From the NCBI GenBank assembly GCA_003520025.1, contig DOVP01000309.1, positions 1-5,695 on the forward strand: a stretch of 5,695 nucleotides of DNA, written 5' to 3'. Made by a program: the position numbers and the translations under genes. The notes below the pieces were generated by a model. The model had not been told where the DNA came from and made no database searches. It saw only the letters and a list, made by a program, of their open reading frames with translations. Source of the DNA: Phycisphaerales bacterium (lineage in GTDB: Bacteria; Planctomycetota; Phycisphaerae; Phycisphaerales; SM1A02). This document shows positions 1-5,414 of this stretch, piece after piece; positions within the stretch are counted from its first letter, which is position 1; each line of letters opens with the position of its first letter.

Positions 1-341
1 GCGACCAGTCTGACGAATCGGCGGTACGTCTCCTCGAAGTTCTCCGCGTGTGGATCGGCCTGAAGCCCGGACTTGGCACCGCCGAGTTTCAGTCCTGCCG
101 CCGCATTCTTGAGCGACTGTGTCCGCGCGAGCCGGCCAATTTCGTCAATCGTCACCGTCGGCGTGATGCGAGTGCCGCCCTTGCCAGTCCGGCCAAGGGG
201 GCCACCTATGGCATTGAGCGTGGTCCAAACAACAACGTAGCCTTCAACACCATGCTCCGGATCACGCACCGTGAGCCAAAGTTCCGGTTTGAGCGCATCA
301 AACCTAGCCTGCAGGTGATGCAACTCGTTGAGAAACTCCAT
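1..341 (-). CDS. Glu/Leu/Phe/Val dehydrogenase, N-terminal part (cut by left edge)
   Basis: This is an amino-acid dehydrogenase of the glutamate/leucine/phenylalanine/valine family, which reversibly deaminates an amino acid to its 2-oxo acid with NAD(P). Only the first 113 residues are inside the window; the nucleotide-binding domain lies beyond the left edge. Direct translation of the minus strand shows the dimerisation/substrate domain. GPLGRTGKGGTRI (residues 48-60) is the glycine-rich substrate loop. LARTQSLKNAAAGLKLGGAKSG (71-92) carries the conserved lysines, with K90 in GGAKSG at the catalytic lysine position, and is followed by a DP pair. The loop is about four residues longer than the usual GPxKGG, and GGAKSG replaces the commoner GGAKGG, so the substrate cannot be assigned. 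The start chosen is ATG 341-339. GTG 353-351, with GGGGAG six bases upstream, is an equally credible start and would add four residues. The gene follows the methyltransferase stop almost directly and is probably co-transcribed. Confidence 0.88.
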   Translation of the reverse strand, partial: MEFLNELHHLQARFDALKPELWLTVRDPEHGVEGYVVVWTTLNAIGGPLGRTGKGGTRITPTVTIDEIGRLARTQSLKNAAAGLKLGGAKSGLQADPHAENFEETYRRFVRLV

Positions 342-355
342 CACGTCGCCCACCT

Positions 356-979
356 TCAACTCCCCTGGGCGTGCAGCGAGACTGCCCATGCGGGCAGGAT
401 GTTGCGAAGAACGAACGTGCGCCGCTGACTCATCGGTGCCGAGAGTTGCTGTAGGAACAGACGGTGCGATCTGGCATGCTTCTGCCATGGACCGGGCATC
501 AAACACCGGAGCGACGGGAATCCCGCGTACTCGAAGAAAGTAAGCGTGCCACCCGGCGAGAGAAGGGCGGCGAGTTGCCGCAGAATCCGCCGGGCGACGT
601 CGGGTGAAAAGGAGTTGAACGGCAAGCCACACACAATAGTTGTGTAGGACTCCTCCAGATTCGCATCTTCAATGCATCCTTCGATCACCTTGGCAGATCG
701 ATCTCCATTTTGATCGGACCACGGACCAACAACTTTGTTTCGCAGCTTCTGACAGAAAATTGGGTTGAGTTCAACGATATCGGCTGAACCGCCGGGCCCG
801 AGTCGATTGAGGATGCTTCCTGTGAAAGCGCCGGTTCCAGCCCCAACCTCCAGAACACGATCGATGTGACCGTTGCCACCAATCGTTGCAGTCATCGCCC
901 GGGCCAAATAACGCCCGGACGCGACGATGGCGCCAACTTCCTTGTGGTTCCGGAGAGCTTCAATCAGAAAGCGAGCCAC
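356..979 (-). CDS. PmtA-like class I SAM-dependent methyltransferase
   Basis: This is a 207-residue Rossmann-fold methyltransferase that best resembles the phospholipid N-methyltransferase (PmtA-like) group. That group includes enzymes that methylate phosphatidylethanolamine at the inner membrane. Evidence in order: an N-terminal stretch with VGAIVASGRYLARAM (about 15-29), matching the family's VGAI-PSSxxLARxM segment; SAM motif I VLEVGAGTG (42-50); the acidic residue E70 in VELNP; GLPFNSF (118-124) in the position of the family's SGLP motif; then LSPGG and, near the C-terminus, RRTFVLRNILPA. Any in-frame reading upstream of 979 only shadows rplT, so I chose GTG 979-977. This start keeps the whole family N-terminus and gives the normal length of about 200 residues. 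No clear Shine-Dalgarno site precedes it, so translation may be coupled to rplT, whose stop is 19 nt upstream. GLPFN also recalls the NLPYN of rRNA adenine dimethylases, but the N- and C-termini favour PmtA. The true substrate is unknown. Confidence 0.82.
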   Translation of the reverse strand: MARFLIEALRNHKEVGAIVASGRYLARAMTATIGGNGHIDRVLEVGAGTGAFTGSILNRLGPGGSADIVELNPIFCQKLRNKVVGPWSDQNGDRSAKVIEGCIEDANLEESYTTIVCGLPFNSFSPDVARRILRQLAALLSPGGTLTFFEYAGFPSLRCLMPGPWQKHARSHRLFLQQLSAPMSQRRTFVLRNILPAWAVSLHAQGS

Positions 980-998
980 GTCAGGGGATATCCGCAGT

Positions 999-1373
999 TC
1001 AGGCCGAAGCCTTGCACGAAGTGGTCGCCGCCTCGGACTGGGCGACGAGCGCGTCGAACGTAGCTGGGTCTTCGATGGCGATCTGGCTGAGCATCTTGCG
1101 GTTGAGCGCGATGCCCGCCTGTGACAGGCCATTCATGAAGCGGCTGTAGCGGGTGCTTCGCATTCGACAAGCGGCCGAAATGCGGGTGATCCACAAACGA
1201 CGGAAGTCGCGACGGCGATTGCGACGATCGCGGTAGGCATACTGCCCGGCGCGAAGCAGCGCGACCTTGGCCTGCTGCTTGTGACGGTGCTTGGTGCCCC
1301 AGTAGCCCCGGGCAGCGCGAAGAATGCGCTTTCTGGCCTTGACGGTGGCCGAACCTTTGCGAACGCGTGGCAT
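999..1373 (-). CDS. rplT: Large-subunit ribosomal protein bL20
   Basis: bL20 is an early-assembly 23S rRNA-binding protein of the large ribosomal subunit. In several bacteria it also represses its own operon by binding the mRNA. The 124-residue product begins MPRVRKGSATVKARKR and contains the family signature AGQYAYRDRRNRRRDFRRLWI, followed by TRYSRFMNGLSQAGI and the conserved LNRKMLSQIAI segment. The N-terminal third is very basic, as expected for the rRNA-penetrating helix. The open frame continues 17 codons upstream to 1424, but MPRV is the invariant family start. GAGGAG lies eight bases before ATG 1373-1371, so this start is secure. It lies 78 nt after rpmI and 19 nt before the methyltransferase start. 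The C-terminal tail (roughly the last 12 residues) is alanine/serine-rich and is not conserved in the family. Confidence 0.98.
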   Translation of the reverse strand: MPRVRKGSATVKARKRILRAARGYWGTKHRHKQQAKVALLRAGQYAYRDRRNRRRDFRRLWITRISAACRMRSTRYSRFMNGLSQAGIALNRKMLSQIAIEDPATFDALVAQSEAATTSCKASA

Positions 1374-1400
1374 GTCTCGTACTCCTCGCCCGAGTCGGGG

Positions 1401-1434
1401 GGTCGGGTCATCCGACCGCTTCACCCGATATCGG
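1401..1434 (-). other. Paired dyad symmetries in the rpmI-rplT spacer
   Basis: The 78-nt spacer holds a perfect 10-bp palindrome CCGATATCGG (1425-1434) and, next to it, a stem-loop GGTCGG-ATGAC-CCGACC on the minus strand (1417-1401, 6 bp, 5-nt loop). Both lie upstream of the rplT ribosome-binding site (GAGGAG, 1387-1382). There is no T-run. The position is suitable for translational control of rplT, for example by bL20 itself, but the sequence does not show that directly. Confidence 0.4.
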
Positions 1435-1451
1435 ATCGGTGTTTCATTAAA

Positions 1452-1700
1452 TCAGGATTCGTCGGCGTCCTTGCCTCTGGAAACGCCAGTATCGGCCGCA
1501 ACAATCCGGCGGTGCAACATCCCGGCAGCCCGCTTGACATCGGACGCGTGGGCGTACTTGGCCTTTCGATAAGAACGCATCAAGTCGCCGGACTTGTGGC
1601 TTCGCAGATGCCGACCGAAGGCTGGCTTGGACTTCACGCGACCGGACTTGGTAATCCGGATCCGCTTGAGGAGTCCCTTGTTGGGCTTGTTTTTAGGCAT
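1452..1700 (-). CDS. rpmI: Large-subunit ribosomal protein bL35, with C-terminal extension
   Basis: bL35 is a small basic protein of the large ribosomal subunit. The product begins MPKNKPNKGLLKRIRITKSG and continues with RHLRSHKSGDLMRSYRK, which matches the family's K-T/P-x-K-G start, the central R-T-x-S-G segment and the H-L-x-x-K-S loop. It has 82 residues, against about 65 for typical bL35. The extra part is the tail after about residue 65, ending in an acidic stretch (GKDADES). The start is ATG 1700-1698, with AGGAG seven bases upstream. An open frame extends 29 codons further, but those residues run through the hairpin leader and are not bL35-like. The usual partner infC is missing upstream: the preceding gene is a membrane anti-sigma-like protein. 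rplT follows after 78 nt, as in nearly all bacteria. Confidence 0.97.
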   Translation of the reverse strand: MPKNKPNKGLLKRIRITKSGRVKSKPAFGRHLRSHKSGDLMRSYRKAKYAHASDVKRAAGMLHRRIVAADTGVSRGKDADES

Positions 1701-1721
1701 CGATCGGCTCCTGAGATCTGT

Positions 1722-1738
1722 GCCCCTCCGCGAGGGGC
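1722..1738 (-). other. GC-rich hairpin in the rpmI 5' leader
   Basis: GCCCCTC and GAGGGGC form a perfect 7-bp stem with a 3-nt loop, 14 nt before the AGGAG of rpmI. No T-run follows on either strand, so it is not a typical intrinsic terminator. It would sit at the 5' end of a transcript from the candidate promoter just upstream. It may stabilise the mRNA, may be part of a ribosomal-protein leader (bL20 binds such leaders in other bacteria), or may mark the 3' end of the sigma/anti-sigma transcript. Confidence 0.5.
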
Positions 1739-1747
1739 GAGCCGCGC

Positions 1748-1776
1748 AGTCTACGGCACCAGTGGGGCCGGAGCAA
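1748..1776 (-). promoter_or_regulatory. Candidate promoter for rpmI-rplT
   Basis: On the minus strand, TTGCTC (1776-1771) and TAGACT (1753-1748) are separated by exactly 17 nt, the ideal spacing for a housekeeping sigma promoter. Three of six -35 bases and four of six -10 bases match consensus. The expected transcript start near 1741 lies after the anti-sigma stop and just before the leader hairpin, which is sensible placement for a separately expressed ribosomal operon. The sequence match is modest, so chance cannot be excluded. Confidence 0.33.
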
Positions 1777-1783
1777 GGCACTC

Positions 1784-2698
1784 TCAATGAGCGAGAAAGA
1801 TCTCTATCGGGGCAGGTCCAGGACTTGGATCGATCGCCCAGATACAGTCGCCCTCGCAGGCGGCATCATCCAAGTCCTCCGTGTGGCCATCAGAGAAAAG
1901 AACACTCGGCCGTTTGATCAGACGGGCATGTATGGGACTGTCCTGCATGGCCACTTCATAGGTCTTGCCCACGAGCAGGCCCGTCAATACCGGGTTCCGG
2001 TCGCCGATGAGTATCACCTTGGCATGATCGAGATGGGGTGTTTGAGCATGAGAGAGAGTCGCATACGAGAAGCCGTGATGACCTGCTGAGGGCCTGCGAG
2101 GATTCCTCAGGAAAGTTGGCTTGCAGTAGCCCTGATCCGCAACACGCTGCATGTCGAGCAGTTGAGGGTCGCGGCCACCGAAGAGCTTGCCCACCGCTCG
2201 AGAGGCATCAGTCAGCGGCCTGTCTCCGTCGTTGGCATCTTGGAACCCGGACATCCCAGCGTGCAGTTCGCCGAGATTTCGGTGAGTTCGGGCGAAATCG
2301 GCCCCCGATCGGGCGGTGGTGCCAAACGACCAGATCGCCGCAGTCGCCATGGCCAGCACGGCCGCGACGGCAAGGGCCTCAGCGATGCGGAAGCGAAGGC
2401 CTCGCCCGAGCATGACCGACTGGTTGTCCAGACTCATGCGGTCGCTGCGATCGTCTTCGGCGCGGCGGATGCGGGCCATCGTGGCATCAATGAGCGTCTG
2501 CTCTTCGTCCTCACTCAGCGGTTTGACCGGATAGGAATCGAGCAGTGAGAACAGATCTACGAGCGCTTCGCCGCGAGTTCGCTCGTCGCCATCGAGCGTT
2601 GGTACACGCTCCGCATCGAACCCGTCGGCCGCAATGTGATCTACCGCGTCCGCATCGGGCGAAGAGAGTTTGGCAAAGGTGTCTCGGGGTTCACTCAC
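1784..2698 (-). CDS. Putative membrane anti-sigma factor with pseudopilin-like outer domain
   Basis: This is a 304-residue, one-pass membrane protein encoded directly after an ECF sigma factor. Start GTG 2698-2696 overlaps the sigma stop as GTGA, with GAGGAGG seven bases upstream, so tight translational coupling is expected. Residues 1-103 are charged and probably cytoplasmic; LSEDEEQTLIDATMARI (61-77) is the best candidate for sigma contact. No zinc anti-sigma motif (HxxxCxxC) is visible. One hydrophobic segment spans about 104-126. Just outside it, RNLGELHAGMSGFQDANDGDRP (140-161) resembles the segment that follows the TM helix of planctomycete pseudopilins (N-L-x-x-I/L with an ANDxDG-like stretch and P). 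IGDRNP (231-236) and LFSDGH (267-272) resemble the end of the H-X9-DG pseudopilin-like family, although the histidine spacing here is 12, not 9. Cysteines at 192, 281 and 285 may form a disulfide outside the cytoplasm. The anti-sigma role is inferred from position and topology. Confidence 0.68.
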   Translation of the reverse strand: MSEPRDTFAKLSSPDADAVDHIAADGFDAERVPTLDGDERTRGEALVDLFSLLDSYPVKPLSEDEEQTLIDATMARIRRAEDDRSDRMSLDNQSVMLGRGLRFRIAEALAVAAVLAMATAAIWSFGTTARSGADFARTHRNLGELHAGMSGFQDANDGDRPLTDASRAVGKLFGGRDPQLLDMQRVADQGYCKPTFLRNPRRPSAGHHGFSYATLSHAQTPHLDHAKVILIGDRNPVLTGLLVGKTYEVAMQDSPIHARLIKRPSVLFSDGHTEDLDDAACEGDCIWAIDPSPGPAPIEIFLAH

Positions 2699-3450
2699 GC
2701 CGGCGCCTCCTCTTCGCCGCTACTGGACTGCGTCCAGGCCTGCGCAAACGATGCCACCGCTGCGTGCAGGCGGCTCTTGACAGTACCCAGCGGCACTTGA
2801 AGGGTTTCGGCAATCTGGTTGTAACTCATTTTCTGGAAGTAACTCAGCAGAATGATCTCGCGTAGATGGTGCGGAAGGCTGTCGACAGCGTCGCGGACGC
2901 GGCTCGCCAACTCAACCTGCTCAATACCTTCTGTGGGTATTGGAGAGTCGCCTTCGATCAGATCGATGATGCCGGCCCCCTCGCCCTCACTGCCGATCGG
3001 CGTGGACAGCGAGACCGCGCGACGGCGGGACTGACGGCGATGCCAGTCCCGCGCCTTGTTCACGGCAATGGTGTAGAGCCACGGCTTGAATCGCCGGGAC
3101 AGATCGAATGTGTGAGCGGACTGATGAACCTGCAAGAAGGCTTCCTGAAATACATCGTCCGCCGTAGCCCGAGATCCGGTCACGCGAGCGAGGTAGGGCA
3201 CCAACTCTCGAATGTACCGAGAAACCAGCGTTTCGAAGGCCCCCTCGTCGCCGGCAAGGTGGGCCTCGATCAGGGCCTCGTCGCTCTGGGTTGAAACCGG
3301 CTGCACGGCCGCTTGGCACTCCGTGACCGCGGGCCGCGGCCTGATCCTCAGCAGTACCCGAATCTCCTCAAGCACCGCGGCGGCGATCATAGCCGAGGCA
3401 TCGCGAAGAAGGCACAGCGACAGCACTGGTTGCAGCTCAATGGCAAGCAT
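2695..3450 (-). CDS. ECF-type RNA polymerase sigma factor
   Basis: This sigma-70 family extracytoplasmic-function sigma factor directs RNA polymerase to a special promoter set. Region 2 runs from DEALIEAHLAGDEGAFETLV to NKARDWHRRQSRR and includes the core-binding and -10 recognition part (ATADDVFQEAFLQVHQ, then FKPWLYTIAVNKARD). Region 4 contains SLPHHLREIILLSYFQKMSY and the helix-turn-helix IAETLQVPLGTVKSRLH. The linker between them is acidic. With start ATG 3450-3448 (weak GAGG ten bases upstream) the protein has 251 residues. About 55 of these precede region 2, which is long for the family and includes a hydrophobic, leucine-rich stretch. Starts at 3390 (ATG) or 3306 (GTG) are possible and would shorten it. 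The frame stays open to 3579, but that part is antisense to the hpnH start. It is divergent from hpnH, and the partner anti-sigma gene overlaps its stop. Confidence 0.92.
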   Translation of the reverse strand: MLAIELQPVLSLCLLRDASAMIAAAVLEEIRVLLRIRPRPAVTECQAAVQPVSTQSDEALIEAHLAGDEGAFETLVSRYIRELVPYLARVTGSRATADDVFQEAFLQVHQSAHTFDLSRRFKPWLYTIAVNKARDWHRRQSRRRAVSLSTPIGSEGEGAGIIDLIEGDSPIPTEGIEQVELASRVRDAVDSLPHHLREIILLSYFQKMSYNQIAETLQVPLGTVKSRLHAAVASFAQAWTQSSSGEEEAPA

Positions 3451-3503
3451 GGGATTGATACCTCGCCAACCCGGTGAAAGTTCTGGCATCTGTCCAAAAA
3501 AAT

Positions 3504-3517
3504 GCTCGAAATCGAGC
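3504..3517. promoter_or_regulatory. Palindrome in the sigma/hpnH divergent spacer, candidate operator
   Basis: GCTCGA and TCGAGC form a perfect 6-bp inverted repeat around AA, in the middle of the roughly 94-bp region between the sigma-factor start and hpnH. It directly follows an A-run (seven A's, 3496-3502). A symmetric site at this place could bind a dimeric regulator that acts on both promoters. No convincing -35/-10 pair is recognised for either gene, as expected if one or both use an alternative sigma factor. Confidence 0.35.
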
Positions 3518-3544
3518 TCCCTGCCGGTGATACCATCCCCGCCC

Positions 3545-4711
3545 ATGGGTGTACCGATCAGCCAAATGTGGACTGTCACCAGTTATGTGCTGAAGCAGCG
3601 ATTGCGAGGCCGGAGGAAGTACCCCTTGGTCCTCATGCTGGAGCCGCTGTTTCGCTGCAATCTGGCCTGCGCCGGGTGTGGCAAGATCCAATATCCGGCC
3701 CACATCCTCCGCAAGGACATGCCACTTGACGAGGCCCTCCGAGCCGTAGACGAATGCGGAGCACCCATGGTCTCCCTTGCAGGTGGCGAGCCACTGCTGT
3801 ACGGACCCATCCGGGAACTCGTGCAGGAACTGGCCAATCGGAAGAAGTACATCTACCTCTGCACCAACGCCATTCTCCTGAAAGAGAAACTTGAAGCAGG
3901 TTGGTTTGAGCCCACCAAGTACCTCACGTTCTCGGTCCACATGGATGGCCCGCGGGACGACCATGATTTCGCGGTCTGCCGAGAAGGCACCCACGACAAA
4001 GCAATGGCGGGGATTCGCACCGCCGTCGAGATGGGGTATCGCGTCACGACCAATACCACACTCTTCGAAGGTGCCGACCCCAACGCCATCCGAGATTTCT
4101 TCGATGAAATGATGGACGCCGGTGTCGAGGGCATGATGCTCAGTCCGGGCTACGCCTACGAGGCTGCCGCCGATCAGGCCAACTTCCTCGGCCGCAAGAA
4201 GACCAGTGCCCTGTTCAACATGCTGCTCTCAAACCGCAGAAAGCGATGGAAGTTCAACCAGTCCGTGCTCTTCCTTGAGTTCCTGATGGGCAAACGCCAG
4301 TACGACTGCACGCCATGGGGCAATCCCACCTACAGCCTCTTTGGCTGGCAGAAGCCGTGCTATCTCGTCAACGAAGGCTATGTGGACACCTTTGACGAAC
4401 TGATGACGGAGACCGAGTGGCCCAACTATGGCTTCGAGTCGGGTAATCCCAAATGCGCCAATTGCATGGTGCACAGCGGATACGAAGCAACCGCCGTCGA
4501 TCACACCTTCACCTCGATTCGAGGTCTGCTCGCAACGATCAAGGCAATGATGTTCGGCCGTTATTCGAGCGAATCGGCAATGAAGGCGCTTGAGGACGAA
4601 AGATCCAAGCCGCACGGCCCGGAAGCGCATCTCGTGCAGCTCGGCCTCGACGTCGATGCGCTCAAAACGGCCCAAAAGACTGCGGCGAGGGAAGCCGCCA
4701 ACATCGCATGA
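3545..4711 (+). CDS. hpnH: HpnH: radical SAM adenosyl-hopene transferase
   Basis: HpnH joins the 5'-deoxyadenosyl group of SAM to the hopanoid precursor diploptene, giving adenosylhopane, the first step towards extended C35 hopanoids such as bacteriohopanepolyols. The 388-residue product begins MGVPISQMWTV and has YPLVLMLEPLFRCNLACAGCGK (26-47), which supplies the radical SAM CxxxCxxC cluster ligands C38, C42 and C45. The SAM-binding loop LAGGEP is at 78-83. Further family blocks are YLCTNA, VTTNTTLFEGADP, SPGYAYEAAADQ, CTPWGNP (C255), WQKPCYL (C272) and CANCMVHSGYEATAV (C304, C307). S311 sits where I recall a cysteine in many homologues. The ATG is chosen because family members start MAVPL-like. 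The frame is open back to 3212, but that stretch is antisense to the sigma gene. No clear Shine-Dalgarno site is seen. The M50 protease follows after 19 nt; no squalene-hopene cyclase or other hpn gene is in the window. Confidence 0.93.
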   Translation: MGVPISQMWTVTSYVLKQRLRGRRKYPLVLMLEPLFRCNLACAGCGKIQYPAHILRKDMPLDEALRAVDECGAPMVSLAGGEPLLYGPIRELVQELANRKKYIYLCTNAILLKEKLEAGWFEPTKYLTFSVHMDGPRDDHDFAVCREGTHDKAMAGIRTAVEMGYRVTTNTTLFEGADPNAIRDFFDEMMDAGVEGMMLSPGYAYEAAADQANFLGRKKTSALFNMLLSNRRKRWKFNQSVLFLEFLMGKRQYDCTPWGNPTYSLFGWQKPCYLVNEGYVDTFDELMTETEWPNYGFESGNPKCANCMVHSGYEATAVDHTFTSIRGLLATIKAMMFGRYSSESAMKALEDERSKPHGPEAHLVQLGLDVDALKTAQKTAAREAANIA

Positions 4712-4730
4712 GCAGCAAGGCGGCCATGCG

Positions 4731-5414
4731 ATGAGTTGGTGGGTTCACGACGTATTTCAAACGCAGGGTCTTCCCTATCTGCTGAGTTGGATCTTCTGGG
4801 TCCTGCTGTCCATCACCCTGCATGAATTGGCTCATGGATGGGCGGCCATCTGGGAAGGCGACTCCACGCCCATTGAGACCGGGCACATGTCGGCCAACCC
4901 GGTCGTCCACATGGGCGGTTTCTCGCTCATTGTGTTCGCGCTCATTGGCTTCGCGTGGGGCCTGATGCCGGTGCGGCCTTGGAACTTCCGCCATCGCCAC
5001 TGGGGCGAAGCGCTTGTCGCGTTCGCCGGACCAGCGATGAATCTGGCATTGGCCTTCGTCTCGCTGACAGCACTTGGTATTTGGTGGGGACTCGATCCGA
5101 CCACGCAGACCAGCCCTTCGGCCGAGTGGATGGTGCACATGAGCAACTTCCTTTGGCTTGGTGGATGGCTCAACCTCGTGCTGTTCGCCCTGAATCTGAT
5201 CCCCGTTCCCCCGCTGGACGGCTCCCGCATCCTTGCCGCGTCGTCCATGAAGATCCGTCAGTTGTACAACCACCCGAACGCCTCGATGGCGGGCATGATC
5301 GTGTTCTTCCTGATCCTAGTGACCAACATCTTCAACGTGGCGCTCATCGGAATCGGAATCGCCGCGCAGTGGTACGCCGACATCATCGCCACCCTTGTCG
5401 GAGGCGGTGGCTGA
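4731..5414 (+). CDS. Site-2 protease family (M50) intramembrane metalloprotease
   Basis: This is a 227-residue polytopic zinc metalloprotease of the S2P/M50 family, which cuts transmembrane helices of substrates inside the bilayer. The zinc and catalytic motif HELAH (31-35) lies in the first hydrophobic segment (about 14-38). Further hydrophobic segments lie at about 60-80, 94-121 and 138-160, and one or two lie after 180. GPAMN (100-104) and NLIPVPPLDG (155-164) match the second and third family motifs, with D163 as the third zinc ligand. No PDZ or CBS domain is present, so it is a minimal form unlike RseP. ATG 4731-4733 is the first start that gives a family-like N-terminus; AAGG lies about ten bases upstream. 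An in-frame extension to 4590 only overlaps hpnH. The 19-nt gap to hpnH implies one operon. Its substrate is unknown; the TM protein at 1784-2698 is a reasonable candidate. Confidence 0.93.
   Translation: MSWWVHDVFQTQGLPYLLSWIFWVLLSITLHELAHGWAAIWEGDSTPIETGHMSANPVVHMGGFSLIVFALIGFAWGLMPVRPWNFRHRHWGEALVAFAGPAMNLALAFVSLTALGIWWGLDPTTQTSPSAEWMVHMSNFLWLGGWLNLVLFALNLIPVPPLDGSRILAASSMKIRQLYNHPNASMAGMIVFFLILVTNIFNVALIGIGIAAQWYADIIATLVGGGG

Noticed and set aside
48..428. Plus-strand 126-codon open frame
   Set aside because: It is antisense to the dehydrogenase and the end of the methyltransferase, both of which have clear family motifs; the plus-strand product has none.
980..1132. Upstream extension of the methyltransferase to ATG 1132
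   Set aside because: It is an arginine/serine-rich frame-shifted reading of rplT; the family N-terminus starts right after GTG 979.
1787..2548. Plus-strand open frames opposite the anti-sigma gene
   Set aside because: They are overlapping short frames with arginine-rich products, while the minus-strand frame has a coupled start, a strong Shine-Dalgarno site and a clear TM segment.
3455..3483. TTGATA as a -35 box for hpnH
   Set aside because: No acceptable -10 element lies 16-18 nt downstream.
3212..3544. In-frame N-terminal extension of hpnH by 111 codons
   Set aside because: It is antisense to the sigma-factor gene, and HpnH proteins begin at the MGVPISQ-like residues.
3451..3579. Upstream extension of the sigma factor to ATG 3579
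   Set aside because: It overlaps the hpnH start on the other strand and gives an even longer unconserved N-terminus.
4590..4730. Upstream extension of the M50 protease into hpnH
   Set aside because: It is a basic, low-complexity shadow of the hpnH 3' end; the membrane protein begins naturally at MSWW.
4662..5273. Minus-strand 203-codon open frame opposite the M50 gene
   Set aside because: It is antisense to a gene with all three M50 motifs, and its product is rich in Arg/His/Pro without any recognisable domain.
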